A stretch of DNA of 64,000 nt from positions 41,643,645-41,707,644 of the forward strand of contig JAULJL010000001.1 in assembly GCA_030761205.1 (NCBI GenBank), read 5' to 3'. Each line of letters begins with the position of its first letter. Within the stretch, counting starts at the first letter, position 1. The notes beneath the pieces are model-generated. The model had not been told where the DNA came from and made no database searches. It worked only from the letters and a program-made list of their open reading frames with translations. The stretch comes from Fremontodendron californicum (taxonomy: Eukaryota > Streptophyta > Magnoliopsida > Malvales > Malvaceae). This document shows positions 24,677-37,091 of the stretch, piece after piece. The position numbers and the translations under genes are program-made.

Positions 24677-26965
24677 ATGGCAGCTGATCATACCAAACTC
24701 TTCCTGTATGTTTGGCTTTCTTTCAGTATCTCATTTATCTTTATCAAACTAGGACAAGCTGACAATTATATTGTCCATATGGACCTCTCAGCCATGCCCA
24801 AAGCCTTCTCCAGCCAGCAAAGCTGGTACTTGGCCACCCTTTCATCTTTATCAGCCAATTTGAGAGCTAAAACCAATGTAACAATCCCTTCTTCTAAACT
24901 TATCTATAGTTATAACCATGTTATTCAAGGTTTTAGTGCAAGTCTCACACCGACAGAGCTTGGGGCCTTGGAAAACGCTCCTGGGTATGTTTCTTCTGTT
25001 AAAGACAGAACTGTCAAGGTTGATACCACTCATTCTTTCAAATTTCTTGGACTGAATTCCGAAACAGGTGCGTGGCCGGCGTCAAATTTTGGCAAAGATG
25101 TCATTATTGGGGTGATCGATACAGGGGTTTGGCCAGAAAGCGAAAGCTTTAATGATAATGGAATGACTGATGTTCCATCAAAATGGAAAGGGCAATGTGA
25201 AAATGGCACCCAATTCAACTCTTCAATGTGCAACAAAAAGCTGATTGGTGCGCGGTCTTTCAATAAAGGTCTGATTGCCCACAATCCCAATATCACCATC
25301 TCAATGAATTCTCCACGCGACAGTGAAGGACACGGGACCCACACTTCAACAACTGCTGCTGGAACTTATGTGCCAGATGCATCATACTTTGGCTATGCCA
25401 TGGGAACTGCCAGAGGAATGGCACCAGGGGCTCGGGTGGCCATGTACAAAGCCCTCTGGGAAGAAGGAGCTTACACGACAGACATAATTGCTGCAATTGA
25501 TCAAGCAATTACCGACGGTGTTGACGTTCTTTCCATGTCACTGGGCTTGAATGAGCTTGAGTTGTATGAAGACCCTATTGCAATAGCCACATTTGCCGCC
25601 ATAGAGAAGAATATTTTCGTTTCTACATCTGCAGGAAATGAAGGGCCAGATGTAGAGACCCTACACAATGGCACGCCTTGGGTTTTAACTGTCGCTGCTG
25701 GTACCATGGATCGAGACTTTGGCGCAACTTTAAGTCTAGGTAGCAAAGGTTCGGTCAATGGTTTGGCTCTCTATCCGGGGAATTTCTCGTCAACCGAATT
25801 CCCAATTGTTTTCATGGACGCATGTGATAATACGAGTGAATTGAGGAAAATTGCGCAGAAGATTGTTGTGTGCCAAGATTCTGGCAAGGAAGATTCCCTC
25901 AATGACCAGTTTAACAACATCCAAGTTGCAGAAAATGCTGCCGGTGTCTTCATATCGAATAGCAGTAACTTGGATATATTCGTCCAGGGCTCTTTTCCCG
26001 CCATTTTCTTGGAACAAAAAGATGGTGATACCGTCGTGGATTACATTAAGAGCAACACTGATCCAAAAGCCAGCATTGAATTTAAAAAAACAATCCTGGG
26101 TACTAAACCTTCACCAACTGTAACTAGCTATACATCTAGAGGCCCATCCTACAGTTGTCCATCTGTTTTAAAGCCTGACATTATGGCCCCTGGTGACTTA
26201 GTCCTAGCTGCATGGCCTCCAAACATCGGGGCAGCTCGTGTAAATGAGGACATCGTGTTTACAAACTTCAATTTACTTTCGGGAACATCCATGGCATGCC
26301 CCCATGTGTCAGGAATAGCAGCACTTTTGAAAGGGGCATATCCTAATTGGAGCCCCGCAGCCATCAGATCAGCCTTGATGACTACATCTGATCAAATTGA
26401 TAACACGGGCAGTTCCATCAAGGATATAGGTGACAATCTCGAACCTGCCAGTCCTCTAGCCATGGGAGCTGGCCATATCAATCCCAATAAAGCGTTAGAC
26501 CCTGGACTCGTATACGATGCTACGGTCCAAGATTACGTGAATCTTCTTTGTGGGCTAAACTACACAGCACAACAAATTAAAACCATCACAAGATCATCCT
26601 CAAACTGTTCCAACCCGTCTCTAGATCTTAATTACCCTTCTTTTATTGCTTATTTCAACGACAGGGGCGCAAAACCAAATTCGAAATCTGTGCAGGAATT
26701 TCAAAGAACAGTGACAAATGTTGGAGAAGGAAGCTCCACATACAAAGCAACAGTAACACCAATCAATGGAGTTAAGGTAACTGTCGAGCCAGACAAGCTG
26801 GTCTTCAAGGCAAAAAACGAGAAGAAAGACTTCAAGCTGAGTGTTGAAGGTCCAAGACAACTGGATGAGGCAGTGTCTTTTGGTTATCTAACTTGGGAAG
26901 ATAGCGGAAGAAAACATGTTGTCAGAAGTCCAATAGTGGCCACAAGCTACAGCATAGAAAAATGA
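24677..26965 (+). CDS. Subtilisin-like serine protease, SBT1 group (SBT1.9-like)
   Basis: An intronless gene for 762 residues, the usual plant subtilase size. Order: signal peptide (about 1-28, hydrophobic core WLSFSISFIFI), I9 propeptide (about 30-112), and an S8 catalytic domain starting near TTHSFKFLGL. The catalytic triad is Asp148 (VIDTGVWPES), His219 (GHGTHTSTTAAG) and Ser538 (GTSMACPHVSG), with oxyanion Asn321. A protease-associated region is inserted before the Ser, and a C-terminal fibronectin III-like domain contains RTVTNVGEG. It is probably secreted to the apoplast, where subtilases mature peptides or cell-wall proteins. N-glycosylation sites (NVT, NGT, NSS, NIT) are present. All active-site residues are intact. 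It corresponds by position to Arabidopsis At5g67090 (SBT1.9). The substrate is unknown. Confidence 0.96.
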   Translation: MAADHTKLFLYVWLSFSISFIFIKLGQADNYIVHMDLSAMPKAFSSQQSWYLATLSSLSANLRAKTNVTIPSSKLIYSYNHVIQGFSASLTPTELGALENAPGYVSSVKDRTVKVDTTHSFKFLGLNSETGAWPASNFGKDVIIGVIDTGVWPESESFNDNGMTDVPSKWKGQCENGTQFNSSMCNKKLIGARSFNKGLIAHNPNITISMNSPRDSEGHGTHTSTTAAGTYVPDASYFGYAMGTARGMAPGARVAMYKALWEEGAYTTDIIAAIDQAITDGVDVLSMSLGLNELELYEDPIAIATFAAIEKNIFVSTSAGNEGPDVETLHNGTPWVLTVAAGTMDRDFGATLSLGSKGSVNGLALYPGNFSSTEFPIVFMDACDNTSELRKIAQKIVVCQDSGKEDSLNDQFNNIQVAENAAGVFISNSSNLDIFVQGSFPAIFLEQKDGDTVVDYIKSNTDPKASIEFKKTILGTKPSPTVTSYTSRGPSYSCPSVLKPDIMAPGDLVLAAWPPNIGAARVNEDIVFTNFNLLSGTSMACPHVSGIAALLKGAYPNWSPAAIRSALMTTSDQIDNTGSSIKDIGDNLEPASPLAMGAGHINPNKALDPGLVYDATVQDYVNLLCGLNYTAQQIKTITRSSSNCSNPSLDLNYPSFIAYFNDRGAKPNSKSVQEFQRTVTNVGEGSSTYKATVTPINGVKVTVEPDKLVFKAKNEKKDFKLSVEGPRQLDEAVSFGYLTWEDSGRKHVVRSPIVATSYSIEK

Positions 26966-29900
26966 CAAACTCGATCGTTTTCTAAACATGTGATCTTCAA
27001 GTTTCTATGTTGAATAAAGAATTTACAATATTAAGCAAAGCAAATGGTTTCCAGTGAATTGTGATTAAAACTTGCCGGTTGCAGGCTTGCAGGCTACAGA
27101 TGTGGGATAATTAAGGTTTTTGTACGGTTCCAAACCTCCAATTCTGTAACTTTCACTGTCACAAACATATTTAATGAAAGAAATTGAAACAATTTTAGAC
27201 TCTTAAAGCTTTAATTATTGGTTTGTTCTTAGTAAATTCGAGGAAAAAGCGTCTGCAGTACTTGAGAGTTAAAAACTTTTTTTTGAAATCAATAATTAAA
27301 AGCATTGATCAACTGGTTGTTGCTTGTCTGAAGGTGGCTCATCAGATCAATATTTATCATATCCTGTTGGATGAGTAATCTTCCCAGTTAGTCATACAAA
27401 AATTGAATTTGAAAAAGTTTTTTTTATTTATTTAAAATTGTCAAAAGTAAAAAATTTAACATTCTACCAACATTTTACATTATTTTTCTCTTTCCTTTTA
27501 ATGCTTTGGGTCCTCTTAAGTGTGCAAATTCTACAAAACAAATTGTTGGGTACTAATTTCCATGAAAATGGTTTTTTTTTTTTTCCTTCTTTCAGTTAGT
27601 AATAACTTGACAAGATTTGGGACAAATGATTTTCGATACAAAGCCTTTAAAATCAAACTAACACAAAACCTTTTCCAATGTGTATATTCTTCACCCCCAC
27701 AAATATACAAAATAGCCCATGTGTCGAAAATGACTTCACCTACAAAATTTGTCCATGCAAAATACAAAAGGAGAGACAATGTAGCCTAAAGTGTTCTTTC
27801 CATCTTTTTTCTTTCAGAAATAGGGATGATATCTTAACCACTTCTATTATAAAACAGCATTAATCATTAATGATCAAGTTGTAGCATACAATTTTCATCT
27901 GCTTTTATAATTGGTCACATTCCGGGCACATCGAGACAACAATTTCCTGGCTGCCTTCCTTTCTATTATCCATACTTGCTGGGATTTATTTTGATCAGAA
28001 TTTGAAATCCTATATATGTCTTTTGGTGTATTTTGGAGTGGATGATTTGGATTCTAGCTCAATCAGAGTTGCAAATAAAATCTTATCAAAAGTTATTGAA
28101 TCGTGTTTGGTGAGAGGGTAAGAGGAAGAAAAAATAAAGAGTGTGGAAGGAAAAACTAAATTTTTTTTATCACTTCTTTTATTTGATAGGAAAAAAGTAA
28201 GAAAAGAAAAGAAGAATGAGTGGATTTGCATAATTTTATTTCCTCCGAATTCAATTTTTTCAATAGCGAAAAAATAAACATTCATTTTACTTAAATTAAT
28301 AATTTTATTTATAACTTTATGTTTTTACATTTTTTTTTTATTTTTCATTTTTCTTACCAAACACAATAAAAAATAATTTTTATCGTCACTTTCCTTTTTT
28401 TTTTTCCTCCATTTTTTTTTTCCTTCCAACCAAAATATAATGTTAGTTCTATCTTTTTATTTTTATTTGCATTTGCTTGGAAGTCACCCCCTTAGGCACA
28501 TAGGAACAGGATTGAAGATAGAGATTTTCATTGATTTACAGATGTATGGAAGAAATTTAGGCCAATCAATGCCCCTAACTACCATAGTTTGAATAATTAC
28601 TCTTATGGATGAAATTATTGTTTCCTTCTTTTGGATAAAATCGAATTATTGTTTAGATTCATCATGGAGTACATTATTGTTTTCTTAACATGCAAACAAA
28701 CAACAATGCTATCAAACCCGATTCCATATGTCTATCTTCACCAGAAAAAAGGAATTAGAAAATGGAAAGGAAGGATATATTGCTCGTGTTGAATACTGCA
28801 AAGCTATGGGCAGGAAAAAAAAAAAGGATCCACGTTTTTGGGTCCACCATTTTGTGTTTGATAATTTGGAGGCCCATGCTTACATGTTCAGGAGTTGAAA
28901 AGAGAAAGCGTAAAAGATTGCAGTTTAACAGGATAGATGCTGCAAAACCTGCGACTTTATTTCATCAATATGTCAGCTAAAGATTATGAGATGAAACGTA
29001 GAGATGTCTTTCTTCCAAGTTTTTGGGTTTTTTCTTATTTTATCTGATCTAGTCAACCGGATAATCCTCATATATGAGCTTGATCGTCATGTGCCTCCTG
29101 ACTGGGGAAAAGGCGAATCTTAAATTTGTTAGTATCATCATATCTATGGGTTTAGCTGACAAATGTCAGAGAATATGAATATAAGAAAAAAAGAAATTGA
29201 GAATGGATCATTATCAGTCAATTTGAGGCCGTAAGGTATTGGATTGCCCTGGGAATTCTACAAAAAAAGAAACAGGGTGTTTGGCCCAGTCAAATATTTA
29301 GAGAATGCTATTCAGGTTAGAGTTGAGCCCGTAAGGTCTTCTAATGACAGTGATCTTTTCTGCCGAAATACATTGGGCCAAAAAAGATGAGCTTCCACAA
29401 CGACAATGTCCTTTACTAGGCAAGTATTAAACTTACTTCAAGCTAACCCATTAGCATTGAAAGTTTCAGGGCCATAATAGGAGCCTTCTGCTCTCAAGGG
29501 TCAAGTGTCTGGCAAGAAAAATCCTGACGAGTTTTCTCAGACAATAATAAGCTAATCATTATGTACCAAAAAAAAAAAAAAGCTAATCATTCTTATCGAA
29601 CTCATCAACGAATAAGATAGTTGGAGATGAAATATTGCAATCTATATATTTCGTAAGTTTGTTAGGATTCAGGAGTTCAGTAATCATCTTTGTCATTGAA
29701 GTTATTTCAGGCAACTCTCATATGTCATTTTTTGGAAGCAACAGAATTAAATCAGCATGAAACACTTGAATGCTCAAAATTCATCATGGAAAATGTTTAA
29801 AGTAAACTTTCAGGCATCTCTTAATTTGTGAAACAACTCAAAAAATTTCTGTGAAAGATGTAGCTGTAGCATTTTAAAGCTTACAGGAGAGTTAGCCTTT

Positions 29901-30563
29901 GGCTCCTTCATGCAATATTTTCTTGTGTATTTGTTTTCCCAAACCTTTTTTGTAATCAGGCATTCTGGCCATACGATTTTAAACAACCTTTTGTAGGTCC
30001 TGCTTGGATCTTCTATTTGGAATTGAAATTTTACATAAATAAACAAAAAAAAGGTGGGAGGGCTGGCTGCACAAGATTTCTTTAGTATAAATGAAGGCAT
30101 CTAACTATCTATCTAGCTAATATAAACTCTATATAAAGTAGCAAAAATATCTGTCAAAGCCTTATTATCGACAAAAAGGAAAAATGAAAAACAAAGAATT
30201 TAAAGAGACATTCTTTGAGCAGGTATCCTTCCACATGGGCTCACATGGTTTATTGTGGAGCCCTCATTGACAAACTTAAGATCCCTACCGTTGATGAACA
30301 GATTGCGAGTGTGACCCACAAATCCACAATTGGGCAATTGACATCTCTTTTTCTTACAATTTTCAAACAAATCGTCAAAAACAAAACCCACTAGCGGCAT
30401 GTTCAATTTTTTTTATTGCCCTTAACCCACCAAAGGAAAATTATGAAGGAAAAATAGAATTTTCAAAATAAAATAGAGAGTGAGGACAATACTCACTATA
30501 GAACCACCAAATTTTGAATGGTCGGTCACTGGCCAGATGTTATGACCACTATTGTCTATTGTC
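26966..30563. other. Intergenic DNA between subtilase and copia element
   Basis: The 3'UTR of the subtilase probably ends by about 27200. Beyond it there are no frames with recognisable homology on either strand (27520-27789, 28010-28285, 28762-28980 and 29810-30100 were examined), and no RNA gene was found. Confidence 0.45.
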
Positions 30564-30568
30564 CATCA
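30564..30568. repeat. Target-site duplication (left) of copia element
   Basis: CATCA, matching CATCA at 36001-36005. The exact 5-bp match sets the element ends. Confidence 0.85.
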
Positions 30569-31263
30569 TGTTGGGCATGGGTCCCTCCTATGTGGAGGAA
30601 ATACTTTTCCTGCTCTTAGCCCTTTTAATTGAGGGGGCTTTTGTGTTTAGGCTAGAAGAGAGTCAGAAACAAAAGAAATAAGAAAAAGGGGAGTGTGGCG
30701 GCAGAGAAGGAGAAAGAGTGAGTTGCACAGTTCTGATCAAGTCGTCGATCAGAGGTTCATCTGTGGTCCGATCTTCTTGATTTTCTGGCAGTGGCTATAG
30801 GATACGTAGATGCTGATTGTGTACAGTGAGAATTTCCATCTGAACACTATAAAGTACTGTTTTGTGTCCGAATAATAGTCACGTTTTTGGGGTGATTTCT
30901 CAACTTTCTCTCTTTGATTTTAATATCACTTGTTGATAGCTAAGTTAGAGTTGTGTACTCATTGTGTTAGCTGAATTATTGTGATATTGTAAACACACTC
31001 TCATTATAGTGGAGATTTTGACTGGACTCTTAAGTCCCGTGGTTTTTACCCTTTGATTTAAAGGGGTTTTCCACGTAAAAATTCTGTGTCTCGTGTGATT
31101 GGTTGTTTGTGATTATCCTTGGTTGAATTTGTGTTGCTGGAGTATATATATATATATATCTTGTGCAATTTAGTACCATATTTACAGATCCTGTTAATTG
31201 GGAGAGAAAGAACTACCGGTTGTGTTTTCCCGATTTTTCGGTAAGTTCGGTTTTTGCCCATCA
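30569..31263 (+). repeat. 5' LTR of copia element
   Basis: 695 bp from TGTTGGGCATGGG to GCCCATCA; the terminal words TGTTGGGC and GCCCATCA are near-inverted. Contains an (AT)n tract (near 31143-31159). It aligns without gaps to the 3' LTR. Confidence 0.95.
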
Positions 31264-31266
31264 CAC

Positions 31267-31278
31267 TGGTATCAGAGC
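31267..31278 (+). other. Primer-binding site (initiator tRNA-Met)
   Basis: TGGTATCAGAGC, three bases after the 5' LTR, is complementary to the 3' end of plant initiator tRNA-Met and primes minus-strand synthesis. Confidence 0.95.
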
Positions 31279-31301
31279 TTTGATTGTGTTGTTGTGTAAT
31301 T

Positions 31302-34300
31302 ATGGAGGCTGGCACAAGTAGAATGATTGTTTTGAATGGCACAAATTATCAATTGTGGCAGAATAAAATGAAAGACCTGTTATTTGTGAAGTCTTTGCAT
31401 CTTCCTGTCTTTGCTACTCAAAAACCCGAATCTAAAAGTGATGAGGAATGGGAATTTGAGCATCAGCAGGTGTGTGCTTTTATTCGCCAATTTGTTGAGG
31501 AAAATGTTTACAATCACATTGATCAAGAGACACATGCACGCACATTGTGGAACAAGCTTGAAAACTTGTATGCTTTAAAGTCTGGCAATAACAAGTTGTT
31601 CATGCTTAAAAAGATGATGGAACTGAAGTATAAAGAAGGAACAACTGTGGCTGATCACTTGAATGATTTTCAAGGAGTTATGAATCAGTTAATTGGTATG
31701 GGCATCAAATTTGAGGATGAAGTAGTAGGGCTTTGGTTGCTTGCTACTCTATCGGATTCTTGGGAAACATTTCGGGTTTCACTTATTAATTCTGCTCCTA
31801 ATGGTGTAGTAACTTTGGAACTTGCCAAGAATGGTGTTTTGAATGAAGAAGTGAGAAGAAAGTCTCAGGGTTCTTCATCACAGTCTGAGGTTCTAGTTAC
31901 TGAAAATAGGGGGAGAAGTAGAAGCAAAAATGAAACGGGTAGAGATAAAAGCCGAAGCAAGTGAAGATCATGATTTAAAAATGTTGAGTGTCATCATTGT
32001 GGCAAGATGGGCCATATCAAGAAATATTGCTACAAGTGGAGGAAAGAGAACAAAGGTGGTAGTGATAAACAAGAGAAGAGGGATCATGGACAGAATGATC
32101 GTGTTACTACTGCTACCTCTGATGATCTGTTGGTTACTTGTGATGAGAATGTGATCAACTTAGCATGCGACGAGACAAGTTGGGTAATAGACACTGGTGC
32201 TTCACTTCATGTCACGTCTAGGAAGGAATTCTTCACATCTTATACGCCTGGTAATTTTGGGGTATTGAAGATGGGTAATGATGACTTGGCACATGTTGTT
32301 GGCATGGGAGATGTCTGTTTGGAAACTAACAATAGAACAAAGTTGACGCTAAAAAATGTCAGACATGCACCGGATATCCGTTTGAATTTGATTTCAGCGG
32401 GAAAGCTAGATGATGAGGGATTTTGTAACACCTTCAGTGATGGTCAGTGGAAATTGACTAGAGGCTCATTCGTTGTGGCTCGAGGAAAGAAGTGTTCATA
32501 TTTATATTTGATGCAGTCTTCAATTTCCAGAGGCATTGTTAATGTGACGGAAAATGATAGTTCAACTGTGCTATGACATAAACGGCTTAGTCACATGAGT
32601 GAAAAGGGGCTTAATTGTCTGGCCAAGAAGAATCAACTTTCTGGGTTGAAAAATGCTACACTGAAGAATTGTGCTCATTGTTTGGCTGGAAAACAAAGAA
32701 GAGTTTCTTTTAAGAGTCATCCTCCTTCAAGAAAATCAGATTTGCTAGAGTTGGTACATTCCGATGTTTGTGGTCCTTTGAAAGTAAAGTCGTATGGTGG
32801 TGCACTTTATTTCGTGACTTTTATTGATGACCATTCAAGAAAACTTTGGGTCTATACTTTGAAAACAAAAGACCAAGTGCTTGATGTGTTCAAACAGTTT
32901 CAGGCTTCAGTTGAAAGGCAAACTGGGAAGAAGTTGAAGTGCATCCGTTCTGATAACGGCGGCGAATATAGTGGACCATTTGATGATTATTGTCGTGCAC
33001 AGGGAATCAGACATCAAAAGACACCTCCTAAGACACCACAGTTGAATGGCTTAGCCGAAAGAATGAACAGAACATTGATTGAGAGAGTCAGATGTTTGCT
33101 TTCAGATGCAAAGTTACCGAGATCTTTTTGGGGTGAAGCTTTGTATACAGTGGCACATGTGATTAATTTGTCTCCAAGTGTTCCTTTGCAAGGTGATGTT
33201 CCATACAAAGTTTGGTTTGGTAGGATATGTCATATGATCACCTGCGTGTGTTCGGTTGCAAGGCTTTTGTACATGTTCCAAAGGATGAGAGGTCAAAGTT
33301 AGATGCCAAGACTCGTCAATGTATCTTTGTTGGTTATGGTCAAGATGAATTTGGGTACAGGTTATATGACCCAGTTGAAAGAAGCTTGTTAGAAGCAGAG
33401 ATGTTGTTTTTGTTGAGGATCAGACTATTGATGACATTGACAAGGCGGAGAAAACCGATACACAGAATAGTGATGACTTGACCGCCATGGATCCAATTCC
33501 TCTAACCCCTCCGCCAAATCCAGTTGAGGATAGCATGCAAGAAGATGTCCATGATGACCAGCAGGGTATGGGTGATTTTGATGCTCCCATGGATAGTGTT
33601 GTGAATGATCAACACCAAGGACCTATATCTCCACCAGCAGTTCCACTTCGGAGGTCTACTAGAGATCGACAGCCTTCTGTGAGGTATTCTTCTGATCAGT
33701 ATGTTCTTTTAACTGATGGGGAAGAACCGGAGTGTTATGAAGAGGCTATGGGGAGTGAATGCAAAGATCAGTGGGTTGATGCTATGAAAGATGAGCTTAA
33801 ATCCTTACATGACAACCATACGTTTGAGCTGGTGAAATTGCCTAAGGGTAAAAGAGCTTTGAAAAATCGGTGGGTTTACAGGTTGAAGCAAGAAGAGAAT
33901 TCTTCAACTCCACGATACAAAGCTAGATTGGTCGTCAAGGGTTTCAGTCAGAAAAAGGGGATTGATTTTGAGGAAATATTCTCTCCAGTTGTAAAAATAT
34001 CCTCTATCAGATCTATATTGAGTTTGGCATCCTATTATGACTTGGAAGTCGAGCAAATGGATGTGAAAACTGCTTTTCTTCATGGTGATTTAGAAGAAGA
34101 GCTTTACATGGAGCAACTAGAGGGTTTCATTGCACAAGGAAAAGAGGACTATGTGTGCAAATTAAAGAAGAGCTTGTATGGTTTGAAGCAAGCTCCGAGG
34201 CAATGGTACAAGAAGTTTGAGTCTGTTATGGGGGAGCATGGCTACAAGAAGACTACTTCTGATCATTGTGTTTTTGTCAAGAAATTCTCTGGTGATGATT

Positions 34301-35289
34301 TTATTATTTTGTTGCTCTATGTTGATGATATGCTTATTGTTGGTCGTAATGCTTCTAAGATTAATATGTTGAAGCAAGAGTTGAGTAAATCCTTTGCGAT
34401 GAAGGACCTGGGGCCAGCAAAGCAAATTCTTGGCATAAGGATCACACGTGATAGAAATGCCAAGAAATTGTGGTTATCACAAGAGAAGTACATTGAAAAA
34501 GTACTTCAAAGGTTTAGTATGGACAAAGCTAAAGTGGTGAGCACTCCTCTTGCTACACACTTTAGATTGAGTGTCAAGCAGAGTCCTTTCACAAGAGAAG
34601 AGAAGGAAGACATGCAGAAGGTTCCTTATGCTTCAGCCGTGGGTAGTTTGATGTATGCAATGGTATGCACAAGACCTGACTTAGCTCATTCTGTTGGCAC
34701 CGTCAGTCGGTTTCTTTCTAATCCAGGCAGAGAGCATTGGAATGCAGTGAAGTGGATTATGAGATATCTTCGGGGTACTTCCAACTTGAAACTTTGCTTC
34801 GGCAATGAGAAACCTGTTCTAGTTGGTTATACAGATTCTGATATGGCTGGAGACATTGACTCCAGAAAGTCCACTTCGGGTTACTTAATTACTTCTGCAG
34901 GGGGAGCTGTGGCTTGGCAATCCAGATTGCAAAAATGTGTTGCATTGTCCACTACTGAGTCAGAGTTCATTGCAGTGACCGAAGCGTGCAAGGAGTTGCT
35001 TTGGATGAAGAGATTTATGCAAGAACTGGGCTTTACCCAAGAGAGGTATGTTTTATTTTGTGATAGCCAAAGCGCTATTCATCTTGGTAAGAATTCAACC
35101 TTTCATGCTAGGTCTAAACATATCGATGTAAGGTATCATTGGATACGAGATGTTCTCGATGCTAAATTGTTAGAACTTGAGAAAATTCATACTGATGATA
35201 ATGGTGCTGATATGTTGACTAAAGCCTTACCAAGAGAAAAGTTTGAAATATGTTGTTTGATCGCCGGGATGGCGAACACCTCCACATAG
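31302..35289 (+). pseudogene. Broken gag-pol polyprotein of copia element
   Basis: The frame starts at 31302 (MEAGTSRMIVLNGTNYQLW). Gag extends to in-frame TGA codons at 31962-31964 and 31971-31973, just before the CCHC zinc knuckle (about 31989-32030). Protease (DTGA) is near 32190. A third TGA (32574-32576) lies at the start of the integrase zinc-binding region. The integrase core follows (SDVCGPL, RSDNGGEY, LAERMNR). Single-base frame losses occur near 33219-33226 and 33374-33382. From 33478 the frame is open through reverse transcriptase (YVDDM near 34318) and RNase H (TTESEFIA, then a DSQSAIHLGK block) to TAG at 35287. The RT/RNase H half looks intact; the polyprotein as a whole cannot be made by normal translation. 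Readthrough of the TGAs would not solve the frameshifts. Confidence 0.93.
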
Positions 35290-35291
35290 TC

Positions 35292-35305
35292 GGGAGGGGG
35301 AGATT
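35292..35305 (+). other. Polypurine tract of copia element
   Basis: GGGAGGGGGAGATT immediately before the 3' LTR; the plus-strand primer site. Confidence 0.85.
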
Positions 35306-36000
35306 TGTTGGGCATGGGTCCCTCCTATGTGGAGGAAATACCTTTCCTGCCCTTAGCCCTTTTAATTGAGGGGGCTTTTGTGTTTAGGCTAGAAGAGAGT
35401 CAGAAACAAAAGAAATAAGAAAAAGGGGAGTGTGGCGGCAGAGAAGGAGAAAGAGTGAGTTGCACAGTTCTGATCAAGTCGTCGATCGGAGGTTCATCTG
35501 TGGTCCGATCTTCTTGATTTTCTGGCAGTGGCTATAGGATACGTAGATGCTGATTGTGTACGGTGAGAATTTCCATCTGAACACTATAAAGTACTGTTTT
35601 GTGTCCGAATAGTAGTCACGTTTTTGGGATGATTTCTCAACTTTCTCTCTTTGATTTTAATATCACTTGTTGATAGCTAAGTTAGAGTTGTGTACTCATT
35701 GTGTTAGCTGAATTATTGTGATATTGTAAACACACTCTCATTATAGTGGAGATTTTGACTGGACTCTTAAGTCCCGTGGTTTTTACCCTTTGATTTAAAG
35801 GGGTTTTCCACGTAAAAATTCTGTGTCTCGTGTGATTGGTTGTTTGTGATTATCCTTGGTTGAATTTGTGTTGTTGGAGTATATATATATATATATCTTG
35901 TGCAATTTAGTACCATATTTACAGATCCTGTTAATTGGGAGAGAAAGAACTACCGGTTGTGTTTTCTCGATTTTTCGGTAAGTTCGGTTTCTGCCCATCA
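35306..36000 (+). repeat. 3' LTR of copia element
   Basis: 695 bp, the same length as the 5' LTR, followed by CATCA (36001-36005). Confidence 0.95.
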
Positions 36001-36005
36001 CATCA

Positions 36006-37091
36006 ACCAGTAGGAAAGAAAGAACACCTCTCATTTGCCAGTTCAATGTCCAATAAGCTGAACCCTGAAGCTAACAAAGAATTTGTCTGCGCTTAACTTG
36101 AGTATATCTTAATAAGAAGGGTTTTGCTAACAAGTACGCTTAGGATATTTTTTAAAGTTAGTTAATATCTTATTTATAGTAATAATATTGTATTAAATAT
36201 AAAAATTGATAATTTTATTCATCATTTTCAATGCATTGATTGAAGATATTATTATATCTAATAATATTAAAAAATGTTCGTAGGACATTTGTTAGCAAAA
36301 TCCTAATAAGAATAATTGGAACTAACTTATTTTTGTGTTTAACTAAAGGCATATTTTTTTGCAAATTACTCTTTTTTTAGTGAGAGGAGGCAGGATTTGC
36401 AGGGAGTAATTGCCTGGATGTTCCACAGTCAAATTTCAGCTCCATCTATGATCTAACTGCGAGGCTAGTTTTAGAGATCAGGACATTTAAACCGACCGGC
36501 AGCCTTCAGCCAAAACAAAAATAAGCCCAAATCACTTTCCCCTTCATTAAACTCCTACGATCGTCTCATTCTCGACAACAGGCAATAGCTAGGTGGCGGA
36601 AGGAGAAAAAGAATAAAAAAAAAGGGAAAAAGAAAAGAACAATAATAGTTTGGTGGTGCGGTGTCAAGCAAAGAGCTGCCAACTGTAACATGGTTGTCGG
36701 GTAATGAGTTCCTCGCTGCTTCCTCTTCCTAACCCCTAAACCCAAATCCAAACCCATGCCTAACTCGAAACGCACTCACGTAAAAACCACTTTATCTTTT
36801 GTCTTCCTCTCCCACTTTGTTGTCTATTTTATTTTCACTTTGATAAGGCAAATTAAAATTATATTCTACTCGTTACAGCAAAAATCTATACTTATTTCTT
36901 CAATTTCACTCTCTCAGTTGACAAACAAACTCCTCCATAAAGTCATCATCAAACACTCACGCAAATCCGCAAAAAAAAAAACATACCCAGAAATTGTAAT
37001 AACCCCTAGTCCCTACTGCATAAACTGACGGGAAAAAAGACAGGTTCTTGGTTAGTCTTGGGTGAGAACCTGAAGTAAACGCCGCCCGAAA
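36006..37091. promoter_or_regulatory. Upstream region and 5'UTR of the LEA_2 gene
   Basis: No separate gene is seen; the frames on both strands (36566-36775 minus, 36756-37028 plus) lack homology. The leader from about 36880 contains CT-rich stretches (CACTCTCTC). Confidence 0.4.

Larger units (their letters stand above)
30569..36000 (+). mobile_element. Ty1-copia LTR retrotransposon (Tork/Tnt1-like), complete but coding-defective
   Basis: 5432 bp: two 695-bp LTRs, a tRNA-Met primer-binding site, gag-pol in copia order (gag, protease, integrase, reverse transcriptase, RNase H), a polypurine tract and a CATCA duplication. Protein order and sequence style resemble the Tnt1/Tork lineage. The LTRs differ at about nine positions by eye, all transitions, so the insertion is young. 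Three in-frame TGA codons and two frameshifts break gag-pol. It lies between the subtilase and LEA_2 genes, in the same direction as both. Confidence 0.97.

Noticed and set aside
31965..32154. Separate gene at 31930-32154 in another frame of the copia element
   Set aside because: A shadow of the gag zinc-knuckle region, whose true frame carries CCHC.
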